Shown here: piece after piece, positions 1-5,585 of the stretch
Layout of the letters: each line of letters begins with the position of its first letter
Position numbering within the stretch: position 1 is the stretch's first letter
Position numbers and translations under genes: made by a program
From: an uncultured Oscillibacter sp.
GTDB taxonomy: Bacteria > Bacillota > Clostridia > Oscillospirales > Oscillospiraceae
Assembly: GCA_902476875.1 (NCBI GenBank)
Contig: CABSFC010000086.1
Coordinates: forward strand, 1 to 12,281
Length of the DNA stretch: 12,281 nucleotides
Reading direction: 5' to 3'
Notes under the pieces: model-generated
Databases searched by the model: none
Told to the model about the DNA's origin: nothing
Seen by the model: only the letters and a program-made list of their open reading frames with translations

Positions 1-224
1 AGGGGAAATTTCTGGCCGCCAGCGTTTTTTCTCTTGGACCGTGCACGGCCCGTTCTCTTTTTGCCGCGGCAAAAAGAGAATGGGGGGTGCAACTCCCAGC
101 GCCGCGACACGGCGCAAACCCTCCGCCCCCGCGAAGGGTTTTTATAAACCAAAGCAACCTGGCGCCCCTGGACTCAAAGGCCGTCTTTCACTCCGGCCTC
201 TCCCCGGGGCGAGCCGCCCGCGGG
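1..224. other. Non-coding region downstream of rplI with several hairpins
   Basis: No credible gene lies here; open frames are short, low in typical protein character, or antisense to rplI. The stretch holds a near-perfect palindrome at 36-51 (core CCGTGCACGG), a perfect 28-bp palindrome at 53-80, a GCGCCG/CGGCGC hairpin at 99-115 and an AAACCCT/AGGGTTT hairpin at 116-141. A weak hairpin at 178-199 is followed on the minus strand by only three T residues and is the best candidate for an rplI terminator. In many Firmicutes dnaB follows rplI; no dnaB start is seen before the window edge. Confidence 0.6.
53..80. repeat. Perfect 28-bp palindrome
   Basis: The two 14-base arms are exact reverse complements with no spacer. 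The left arm begins TTCTCTTTTTGCCG, so the centre is GCCGCGGC flanked by T5 on one side and A5 on the other. As RNA it would fold into a stem of about 12 bp with a CGCG loop, identically on either strand. No T-tract follows the hairpin in either direction, so it is not a standard intrinsic terminator. It could be a dispersed intergenic repeat, a bidirectional RNA-end or processing signal, or a protein site. Only the symmetry is certain. Confidence 0.85.
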
Positions 225-674
225 TCATTTCTCCTCAAACACGGACACATACACCGTGCCGCTGACCTCAAACCCCAGCTTGGCCTTGACCTGATAGCTG
301 CCGAAGGATTTGATGGGCTCATCCAGCACCAGCTTCTGCTTGGGGATGTCAATATCAAACTGCGCTTTCAGCCCCTCGGAGATCTCCTTGGTGGTGACGG
401 CGCCGAACAGGCGGCCGCCGCTGCCCGCCTTGGCGGTCAGCTTCACCATGCACCCCTTCAGCTTCTCCACGGTGGCCTCGGCCTCGGCCTTCTGCCGCGC
501 CTCCTCAGCCTTGCGGGCCTTCTCCTTCAGATTCATGGTGTTGATGGCGTCGGCGGTGGCGGCGATGGCCAGCTTCCGGGGCAGGAGGTAGTTGCGGCCG
601 TAGCCCTCGGAGACCTCGATCATCTGGCCCTTCTTGCCCTGGCCCTTCACGTCTTGCTGTAAAATCACTTTCAT
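225..674 (-). CDS. rplI: 50S ribosomal protein L9
   Basis: Structural protein of the large ribosomal subunit that binds 23S rRNA near the base of the L1 stalk and helps keep reading frame. The 149-residue length is normal for the family. The N-terminal RNA-binding domain is clear: MKVILQQDV, then the L9 signature region around residues 11-36 with GYGRNYLLP at 24-32. A long charged connecting helix (about 49-75, rich in K, E and A) leads to the C-terminal domain (about 76-149). The start is ATG with AAAGGAGA ending 7 bases upstream. It lies 27 bases after the stop of gdpP on the same strand, so the two are almost certainly cotranscribed; gdpP-rplI is a common Firmicute arrangement. No strong terminator follows. 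Confidence 0.98.
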   Translation of the reverse strand: MKVILQQDVKGQGKKGQMIEVSEGYGRNYLLPRKLAIAATADAINTMNLKEKARKAEEARQKAEAEATVEKLKGCMVKLTAKAGSGGRLFGAVTTKEISEGLKAQFDIDIPKQKLVLDEPIKSFGSYQVKAKLGFEVSGTVYVSVFEEK

Positions 675-701
675 GGGAATTTCTCCTTTATTGATAAATC
701 G

Positions 702-2696
702 TTATTTTTCAAAATAGGCGTCGATGGCGTCGATCAACTGTCTGCGCACTTCCAGCACGTCGCTGTTCTCCACCCGGCCGCCGGCGGTGGTGGAGTTGCC
801 GCCGCCGCCCAGGGCCTCCAGCACCACCTGGACGTTGATCTCGCCCAGAGAGCGGGCGGACATCTGCACGTTATCGCCGTTGCGGAAGACCACGAAGGAC
901 GCCTTGACGCCCTTCAGCGTCAGCAGCTCGTCGGCCGCCTGGGCCGCCGTCACCCGGTCCACGCCGTCCTGGGGCACCACCGCCAGGGCGATGTTGTCCC
1001 GGTACAGCTCCGCCCGGCGGATGATGTCGTAGCGGGAGACCATATCGCTCAGGTCGTTCTGGAACAGGCGCTGGACGTCCGCCGTGTCGGCGCCCGCCCG
1101 GCGCAGGAACGCCGCCGCCTCAAACGTGCGGCCGCCGGTGCGGAGGGTGAAGTGCTTGGTGTCCAGCACGATGCCCGCCAGCAGCGCCTCCGCCTCCTCC
1201 CGCAGGAGGTCGGCGGGCTCCACCATGTACTGCAGCAGCTCCGTCACCAGCTCCGAGGCGGAGGAGGCGTAGGGCTCGTGGAAGCTGAACGCCGCGTTTT
1301 CGATATAGCTGGCGGCACGGCGGTGGTGGTCGATGACCGCCACCCGGTTGCAGGCCTCCAGCATCTGGGGGCTCTCCACCATATCGGGCCGGTTGGTGTC
1401 CACCACCACCAGCAGCGCGCCGGGGCGCATCTTCAAAAAGGCGTCCCCGGGGGAGATGAACACGTCGGCGTACTCCGGCAGGGCCCGCAGCCTTTTCAAA
1501 ATCGCCTGGGAGGCGTTGTGCTCCAGATCGATGACGATCTGGGCCTTTTTGCCCCGCTGCCGGGCGGCGCAGCAGATGCCCACGGCGGCGCCCACAGCGT
1601 CCATATCCGCGAAGCTGTGGCCCATGGCGTAGATCTCCCCGGCGTCGGCCATCAGCTCGCTGAGGGCGTTGGCCATGACCCGGGACTTGACCTTGGTGCG
1701 CTTTTCCGTGGTCTTGGCCCGGCCGCCGTAGAACTCGAAGTCCATGCGCCCCCGGACCACCGCCTGGTCGCCGCCCCGGCTGAGGGCCATCTCCACGGAC
1801 AGGTTGGCGTTCTTGTACAGCTCCGGGATGCTGTCCGCGTCCTTGCCCATGCCGATGGACAGCGTCGGGTGGACGCCCTCGCCCACCTTGATGTCCCGGA
1901 TGGCGTCCAAAACGGAGAATTTCTCCTCCACAAAGTGCTCGTAATACTGCTCCTCGAAGATAAAGAGGTAGCGGTCCCGCTCGGTCTTCAGCAGGAGGCC
2001 GTCGCCGGCCTCCGCCCAGCCGCTGAGCTTCTCGTCGATCTGGGCCAGGACGGCGCTGCGCTGGGTGTCCGCGCAGGCCTTCATCAAATCCTCGTAGTTG
2101 TCCACCATCAGGATCGCCAGCACCGGGCGGGTGGCGGTGTAGGTCTCCCGCAGGAGGTCGGCGTCGGTGGTGTCCACCCAGTAGGTGGTTGCCACCAGGT
2201 TCTGCTCCCCGTTCCGGCCCTTGGCCCGGACCAGGCTGCCGTACACCCGGAAGCGGCGGTTGTTCATCAAAACCCGCTCCGGACACTCCTGCTTGCCCTC
2301 CAGCAGCCACTGGACGGGGCAGTTGGGCACGGCGTCCTCCACCTTCATCTCGAACAGATGCTCCCGCACGCCCGCCAGCTGGAGGAAGTTCTCGTTGCTC
2401 CAGATGACCTCCCCGGTGTCGGGGCGGAAGACCATGATGGGCAGCGGGGAGTTGATCAGGGTGGATTTGCTGGCGGTATCCACGCTGCCGGTGACGCTGT
2501 CGATGTATTGCAGGATATTCTGCCGCCGCTTCTGGTTGCTCTGGGTGAAGTAGAGGTACAGCCCCACGGTGGCGACGCCCTCCGCCAGCGCCAGCACCGG
2601 GCTGACCGTGACGGCGGCCAGGGTGAACAGCACCATACACAGGAAGTACAGCTTCAAATTCGGTTCCAGCAGGCGGGAGAGTTTTTTGTTGTTCAT
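702..2696 (-). CDS. gdpP: GdpP-type cyclic-di-AMP phosphodiesterase (DHH family)
   Basis: Membrane-bound enzyme that hydrolyses c-di-AMP to pApA and so controls osmotic and cell-wall homeostasis. In the 664-residue product, two N-terminal membrane helices (about 16-34 and 36-52) are followed by a PAS-like domain (about 75-155), a degenerate GGDEF domain (about 190-315, lacking a GGDEF motif), a DHH domain and DHHA1. Predicted metal ligands are visible: H360, D364 and D366 in GHSFADMDAVGA, D433 in VVDTNRPD, DHH at 456-458 and D512 in GIVLDTKHF. The DHHA1 glycine motif reads GGGGN (630-634), whereas a histidine follows the glycines in most relatives as I recall them. Start: ATG at 2696, 9 bases from an AAGGAG; a TTG two codons upstream is less likely. 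It has its own promoter and leads into rplI. Confidence 0.95.
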   Translation of the reverse strand: MNNKKLSRLLEPNLKLYFLCMVLFTLAAVTVSPVLALAEGVATVGLYLYFTQSNQKRRQNILQYIDSVTGSVDTASKSTLINSPLPIMVFRPDTGEVIWSNENFLQLAGVREHLFEMKVEDAVPNCPVQWLLEGKQECPERVLMNNRRFRVYGSLVRAKGRNGEQNLVATTYWVDTTDADLLRETYTATRPVLAILMVDNYEDLMKACADTQRSAVLAQIDEKLSGWAEAGDGLLLKTERDRYLFIFEEQYYEHFVEEKFSVLDAIRDIKVGEGVHPTLSIGMGKDADSIPELYKNANLSVEMALSRGGDQAVVRGRMDFEFYGGRAKTTEKRTKVKSRVMANALSELMADAGEIYAMGHSFADMDAVGAAVGICCAARQRGKKAQIVIDLEHNASQAILKRLRALPEYADVFISPGDAFLKMRPGALLVVVDTNRPDMVESPQMLEACNRVAVIDHHRRAASYIENAAFSFHEPYASSASELVTELLQYMVEPADLLREEAEALLAGIVLDTKHFTLRTGGRTFEAAAFLRRAGADTADVQRLFQNDLSDMVSRYDIIRRAELYRDNIALAVVPQDGVDRVTAAQAADELLTLKGVKASFVVFRNGDNVQMSARSLGEINVQVVLEALGGGGNSTTAGGRVENSDVLEVRRQLIDAIDAYFEK

Positions 2697-2705
2697 ATGC
2701 AAAAG

Positions 2706-2711
2706 CTCCTT
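2706..2711 (-). promoter_or_regulatory. Ribosome binding site of gdpP
   Basis: AAGGAG on the minus strand lies 9 bases before the ATG at 2696. It supports that ATG over the TTG at 2702, which would leave only 3 bases of spacing. Confidence 0.8.
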
Positions 2712-2722
2712 ATACCGGAAAA

Positions 2723-2738
2723 CATACTGACATACTGA
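2723..2738. repeat. Tandem 8-bp direct repeat in the gdpP leader
   Basis: CATACTGA occurs twice in a row on the plus strand, at and just downstream of the predicted gdpP transcription start. It may be a regulator site or chance; no matching copy was noticed elsewhere in the window. Confidence 0.4.
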
Positions 2739-2743
2739 TAGAT

Positions 2744-2771
2744 TTTATAAGTATACCATTTTTGCGGTCAA
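2744..2771 (-). promoter_or_regulatory. Predicted gdpP-rplI promoter
   Basis: Read on the minus strand, TTGACC (2771-2766) is followed after 16 bases by TATAAA (2749-2744). Each hexamer matches the housekeeping consensus at five of six positions. The predicted start near 2737 gives a leader of about 40 bases containing the AAGGAG. It lies downstream of the MFS terminator, so gdpP-rplI should be an independent transcript. Confidence 0.6.
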
Positions 2772-2789
2772 CGCGCAACGGATAATGTG

Positions 2790-2830
2790 AAAAAAATGCA
2801 GCACCGCCGACATTCGAACGGCGGTGCTGC
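2790..2830 (-). terminator. Intrinsic terminator after the MFS gene
   Basis: A perfect 12-bp stem (GCAGCACCGCCG at 2798-2809 with CGGCGGTGCTGC at 2819-2830) closes a 9-base loop. On the minus strand it is followed by A and then six T residues (2796-2791). It sits 46 bases after the MFS stop codon and separates that transcript from gdpP. Confidence 0.92.
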
Positions 2831-2876
2831 GCGAGAAGGAGAAACGGCAGATATGTATTTGTGATCCGCCGTGGAA

Positions 2877-4058
2877 TCAGGCTTTGAGGCGGTCGGCCCG
2901 GAGCAGGGCCAGGTTCAGCGCCAGCGCCGCCAGGGCCACGACCGCGGCGGGCAGGCCCAGCAGCCGCAGGCCCAGAGCGGCCTGGAGCCCGCTGCTGGCA
3001 AAGGAGCCGGCGGCAATGCCGATGTTGGCGGCCACGGACAGCGTGGAGGCGCAGAGGCTGGAGGCGAAGGGGTAGTCCCGCTCCGCCAGACGCAGCGCGT
3101 ACAGCTGGACCGGCGTGCTCAGGCAGTACATGAACAGGCACATCATCAGCAGCACCGGAAGTCCCGTCCAGACGCCGCCCAGCAGCAGCGGCATGGCGGC
3201 CAGCAGCAGCATCTGCAGGAACAGGGGGACCGGCGTCCGGGTCACGCCGCCGCGGCCGCCCAGCCAGCCGGCCAGCAGGTTGCTGCACATGCAGGAAATA
3301 CCCACCGCCATCAGCAGCGGGCTGATGGCGGTCTCCCCCACGCCCAGGATATCGGTCAGGATGGGCGTCAGATAGGTGTAGACCACATAGGAGGCCGCGT
3401 AGAAGCAGATGGTCATCAGCACCACCAGGGAATAGCGGGGGTCCCGCAGCACGGTGAACTGGTGGAGAAAGCCCACGTCCTCCCCGCAGGCCGCGTCGGG
3501 CCGGGGCAGCACCCACACCAGCACCGGGAGCAGGACCACCCCCGCCGCCAGGATCAGGGCGAACGCCGCCCGCCAGCCGATCAGGCCGCAGATCGCGCTG
3601 TTCAGCGGATTGCCGATCACCGTGGCCAGGGCCATTCCCGTGTACACCATGGCGATGGCCTGGGCCTCGTGGCCGGGGACCGCCGCCTCCCGGGCGAACA
3701 GCAGCCCCACAGCGGTCAGCGTCCCCGTCATCATGGCCGCCAGCGTCCGGGCGATGTACAGCACCCAGATGTTGGGCGCCAGCATGCACAGGGCGTTGGC
3801 CGCCAAAAACAGCGCCAGCAGCCACATCAGCAGCCGGAACCGGGGCACCCGGGCCGTGGCGGCCATGATAACGGGCGTGCCGATGGCGTAGCCCGCGGCG
3901 AACACGCTGACCAGCCGCCCCACCGCCCCCAGGGAGACCCCCAGGTCCGCGGCGATATCCGGCAGGATGACCACCGACACATATTCGCAGGCGCCCACCA
4001 CGACGCCCAGCCCCATCAGGGCCAGTCCCGGCGCGGTGATCGTACTCTTTCGTCTCAT
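2877..4058 (-). CDS. MFS transporter, DHA1 (drug:H+ antiporter-like) type
   Basis: A 393-residue polytopic membrane protein with the length and hydrophobic pattern of a 12-helix major facilitator. Helix 1 spans about 9-28 and helix 2 about 45-66. The loop after it reads AATARVPRFRLLMW, in place of the classical motif A, as in AraJ/YdhP/NepI-like exporters. The fifth-helix motif C region is TGMALATVIGNPLNSAICGLIGWRAAF in outline (140-166, with conserved GWR). Relatives export sugars, nucleosides or drugs by proton antiport; the substrate cannot be read from sequence. The ATG is preceded by AGAGGAAG. It lies 87 bases after the LacI-type regulator on the same strand, with a palindrome and a hairpin in the gap, so the regulator probably controls it. 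A strong terminator follows. Confidence 0.9.
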   Translation of the reverse strand: MRRKSTITAPGLALMGLGVVVGACEYVSVVILPDIAADLGVSLGAVGRLVSVFAAGYAIGTPVIMAATARVPRFRLLMWLLALFLAANALCMLAPNIWVLYIARTLAAMMTGTLTAVGLLFAREAAVPGHEAQAIAMVYTGMALATVIGNPLNSAICGLIGWRAAFALILAAGVVLLPVLVWVLPRPDAACGEDVGFLHQFTVLRDPRYSLVVLMTICFYAASYVVYTYLTPILTDILGVGETAISPLLMAVGISCMCSNLLAGWLGGRGGVTRTPVPLFLQMLLLAAMPLLLGGVWTGLPVLLMMCLFMYCLSTPVQLYALRLAERDYPFASSLCASTLSVAANIGIAAGSFASSGLQAALGLRLLGLPAAVVALAALALNLALLRADRLKA

Positions 4059-4079
4059 GGCAGCTTCCTCTTTTCCACG

Positions 4080-4095
4080 CTGTGTGCGTACACAG
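4080..4095. promoter_or_regulatory. Candidate operator in front of the MFS gene
   Basis: CTGTGT and ACACAG are perfect 6-base inverted arms around GCGT. The core TGTGTGCGTACACA shares CGTACACA with 5201-5208 at the promoter of the neighbouring LacI-type regulator. It lies 22 bases upstream of the MFS start codon, within the lacI-MFS gap. This suggests a second operator for that regulator. Confidence 0.5.
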
Positions 4096-4111
4096 ATTTG
4101 CCTGGATAAAG

Positions 4112-4129
4112 GGGGGACAGCCGTCCCCC
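4112..4129 (-). other. GC-rich hairpin between the LacI-type gene and the MFS gene
   Basis: GGGGGAC and GTCCCCC form a 7-bp stem with a 4-base loop, 17 bases after the regulator's stop codon on the minus strand. The following bases (CCCTTTATCC) contain only three T residues, so it is a weak or partial terminator at best. It could lower read-through from the regulator into the exporter, or protect an RNA end. Confidence 0.5.
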
Positions 4130-4145
4130 AAAAGAATGTTTCAAG

Positions 4146-5171
4146 TTACAGAGTCTCCGCGTTCAGGATCGGACTGGCCGGATAGAAGCACTCCCGCTCC
4201 GGCGTCCTGTGCTCCGTCAAAGCGCGGAACAGCACCGACAGCGCCTGCCAGCTCTGATAGGCCAGATCCTGGCCGATGGTGAAGTCCACCTCGCCGCGCT
4301 CCAGGAACCGCCGGATGTCCGGCCCACAGTCGTGGGACAGGACGTGGACCCGCCCCGTCCGGCCGTGGCGGCGGATGGCCTCCACACAGGCGGGCACGCT
4401 GAGGTTGGCCATGTAGACGTAGGCCAGCGCCGGGTCCTCCGCCAAGGCCGCCTCCACCGCCTGAAGGGTCTCGCCGTAGTCGTTGTGGGTGGCGGCGATG
4501 CGGCAGTCCTCCCGCCGGAAGCCCAGCTCCCCCAGCCGCTCCAGAAAGCCGTCCGCCCGGGCCTTGTGGCCGGCGTAGGCCGGTCCGGCGTAGACCAGCA
4601 GCAGCGGGTCGCCGGGGCGGAGGAACTTGGCGGCGATCTCCCCCGCCACCCGGCCCGCGTGGTGGGCGTCCTCCCCCACGTAGCACAGGCGGGGCGCGGC
4701 GGGGATGTCCGAGTTGAAAGTCACCACGGGAATGTGGCTTTCCGCCAGCTCCGCCAGCTTGGCCCGGGACTCCGGACTGTCGGACGCGCACAGCGCGACG
4801 GCCTGGGCGCCGTTTCCGATCTCCTCGTCCACCAGCTCCAGACAGCGGGCCGTGTCCTGCTGGGGATAGGTCCGCACCGTCACGGTGACGTTGTAATCCC
4901 GGTGCTCCTCCCGGAAGCGGACCACGCCCGCCTCCATCTCGCCGTAGATGTAGTTCTCCCACCGGGGCTGGATCAGCGCCATGCGCCGGGGCGTGCCGCT
5001 CATAGCCAGGGCGCTGGCCATGCGGTTGGGGTGGTAGTCCATCTCCTCCATCACCCGCAGGACCCGCTCCCGGACCTCCGCCTTGACGTAGGGGCGGTCA
5101 TGGAGCACCCGGTCCACCGTTCCGATGGAGACGCCGGCCCTTTCCGCGATCATCTTGATGGTGGCCCGCAC
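4146..5171 (-). CDS. LacI-family transcriptional regulator with sugar-binding-type effector domain
   Basis: A 341-residue repressor-type protein. The N-terminal helix-turn-helix reads IKMIAERAGVSIGTVDRVL (about 5-23), and the effector domain resembles periplasmic sugar-binding proteins (about 58-341). Segments such as LCYVGEDAHHAGRVAGEIAAK and VDFTIGQDLAYQSWQAL are typical. The chosen start is GTG at 5171, aligning the HTH with its paralogue at 11200-12246 and preceded by a G-rich GGAGAGGGGGG. A longer frame begins at GTG 5207, but the predicted promoter -10 (5208-5213) would place transcription initiation inside it. The neighbouring MFS gene and shared operator-like sites suggest autoregulation and control of the exporter. 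The effector is unknown; a sugar or polyol is likely from the domain type. Confidence 0.9.
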   Translation of the reverse strand: MRATIKMIAERAGVSIGTVDRVLHDRPYVKAEVRERVLRVMEEMDYHPNRMASALAMSGTPRRMALIQPRWENYIYGEMEAGVVRFREEHRDYNVTVTVRTYPQQDTARCLELVDEEIGNGAQAVALCASDSPESRAKLAELAESHIPVVTFNSDIPAAPRLCYVGEDAHHAGRVAGEIAAKFLRPGDPLLLVYAGPAYAGHKARADGFLERLGELGFRREDCRIAATHNDYGETLQAVEAALAEDPALAYVYMANLSVPACVEAIRRHGRTGRVHVLSHDCGPDIRRFLERGEVDFTIGQDLAYQSWQALSVLFRALTEHRTPERECFYPASPILNAETL

Positions 5172-5175
5172 GCGC

Positions 5176-5187
5176 TCCCCCCTCTCC
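5176..5187 (-). promoter_or_regulatory. Purine-rich ribosome binding region of the LacI-type gene
   Basis: On the minus strand a run of G with two A residues (GGAGAGGGGGAG) ends 4 bases before GTG 5171. It supports this start over GTG 5207, whose upstream sequence (tattatgta-type) has no Shine-Dalgarno match. Confidence 0.55.
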
Positions 5188-5194
5188 GTATTTC

Positions 5195-5208
5195 TGTTAA
5201 CGTACACA
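5195..5208. promoter_or_regulatory. Candidate autoregulatory operator of the LacI-type gene
   Basis: TGTTAACGTACACA is an imperfect palindrome (TGTnnAC/GTnnACA) centred on CG. It shares eight consecutive bases, CGTACACA, and the leading TGT with the palindrome at 4080-4095. It overlaps the predicted -10 and start point, a classic repressor position. Confidence 0.45.
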
Positions 5209-5235
5209 TAATAGCATTTCCAACGGTTTTGTCAA
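5208..5235 (-). promoter_or_regulatory. Predicted promoter of the LacI-type gene
   Basis: On the minus strand TTGACA (5235-5230) is a perfect -35, followed after 16 bases by TATTAT (5213-5208), five of six matches. The predicted start near 5201 leaves a leader of about 30 bases before GTG 5171. Confidence 0.6.
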
Positions 5236-5282
5236 GTGGTATCCGGATATTTTTTTGTCGGAACCAGACAAGTCGCAAAATT

Positions 5283-5294
5283 TTTGTATACAAA
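5283..5294. promoter_or_regulatory. Perfect 12-bp palindrome in the lacI/rnjA divergent region
   Basis: TTTGTATACAAA is fully self-complementary and ends 13 bases upstream of the extended -10 of rnjA, overlapping its -35 region. The position would suit a repressor or activator site, but no regulator is identified; AT-rich chance symmetry remains possible. Confidence 0.4.
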
Positions 5295-5306
5295 TCCGGT
5301 TTCCTG

Positions 5307-5315
5307 TGCTATACT
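5307..5315 (+). promoter_or_regulatory. Predicted rnjA promoter (extended -10)
   Basis: TG-C-TATACT fits an extended -10 element (TGnTATAAT) with one mismatch in the hexamer. No good -35 sits 16-18 bases upstream; TTGTAT at 5284-5289 is 20 bases away. The predicted start is near 5322. Confidence 0.55.
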
Positions 5316-5329
5316 ATTTTAAATTGAGC

Positions 5330-5360
5330 GCCGGGGAGTCTGGCTCCCCTGCTGTTTTTT
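5330..5360 (+). terminator. Terminator-like hairpin in the rnjA leader (possible attenuator)
   Basis: GGGGAG (5333-5338) pairs with CTCCCC (5344-5349) around the loop TCTGG. A mismatch and two further pairs (GC/GC) extend the base. TGCTG and then six T residues (5355-5360) follow shortly after. It begins only about 8 bases downstream of the predicted start point and over 200 bases before rnjA, so most transcripts from this promoter could end here unless it is bypassed. Confidence 0.6.
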
Positions 5361-5585
5361 CTTTGTATTTTACCGCGGGACGCGCTTCCCCCGGTCGAAT
5401 AAATATAGAGCCCCCATATCGGACTTGACATGACGTGACCGAACCCCTGCCGGCGTAACGGGGCCGTGCAGACAACGGACGTCTCTTATTTCCGTGCCCT
5501 TTTTTGGCGCGGGTCTTTTTCGCGTCCGCAAGTCCGGGGGAGCTCTCCTACATATCCAGTGAATTTTAAAGGAGAACTTTTATCT
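5361..5585 (+). other. Long rnjA leader, no gene seen
   Basis: No credible coding frame lies here. A GTG at 5466 is in frame with rnjA and would add 40 residues (beginning MQTTDVSYFRALF) that lack a Shine-Dalgarno sequence and are not part of the RNase J fold, so they are rejected. A TTGACA at 5425-5430 has no -10 at the right distance. Scattered short complementary segments (for example GGCGCG at 5507 with CGCGTCC near 5521) may fold, but I recognise no known riboswitch. Confidence 0.5.
5568..5575 (+). promoter_or_regulatory. Ribosome binding site of rnjA
   Basis: AAAGGAGA lies 10 bases before ATG 5586 and decides this start over the upstream in-frame GTG. Confidence 0.85.

Noticed and set aside
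116..150. AAACCCT/AGGGTTT hairpin with T-run as a plus-strand terminator
   Set aside because: The T-run is partly used in the stem, a competing GGTTT/AAACC hairpin overlaps it, and no plus-strand gene is seen upstream within the window.
1152..2738. Long plus-strand open frame (528 codons) opposite gdpP
   Set aside because: It is antisense to a complete, motif-bearing gdpP. Its product is rich in H, G, V and Q, as expected from reading GC-rich codons backwards, and it has no recognisable domain.
2871..4109. Plus-strand open frame (412 codons) opposite the MFS gene
   Set aside because: Composition is dominated by Q, H, G and R, typical of antisense reading of a hydrophobic membrane protein gene.
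5425..5430. TTGACA as the -35 of a second rnjA promoter
   Set aside because: No -10-like hexamer occurs 15-19 bases downstream; that region reads CTGCCGGCG.
5466..5585. N-terminal extension of RNase J from GTG 5466
   Set aside because: No Shine-Dalgarno sequence precedes it, the added 40 residues do not fit the family, and AAAGGAGA sits correctly for ATG 5586.
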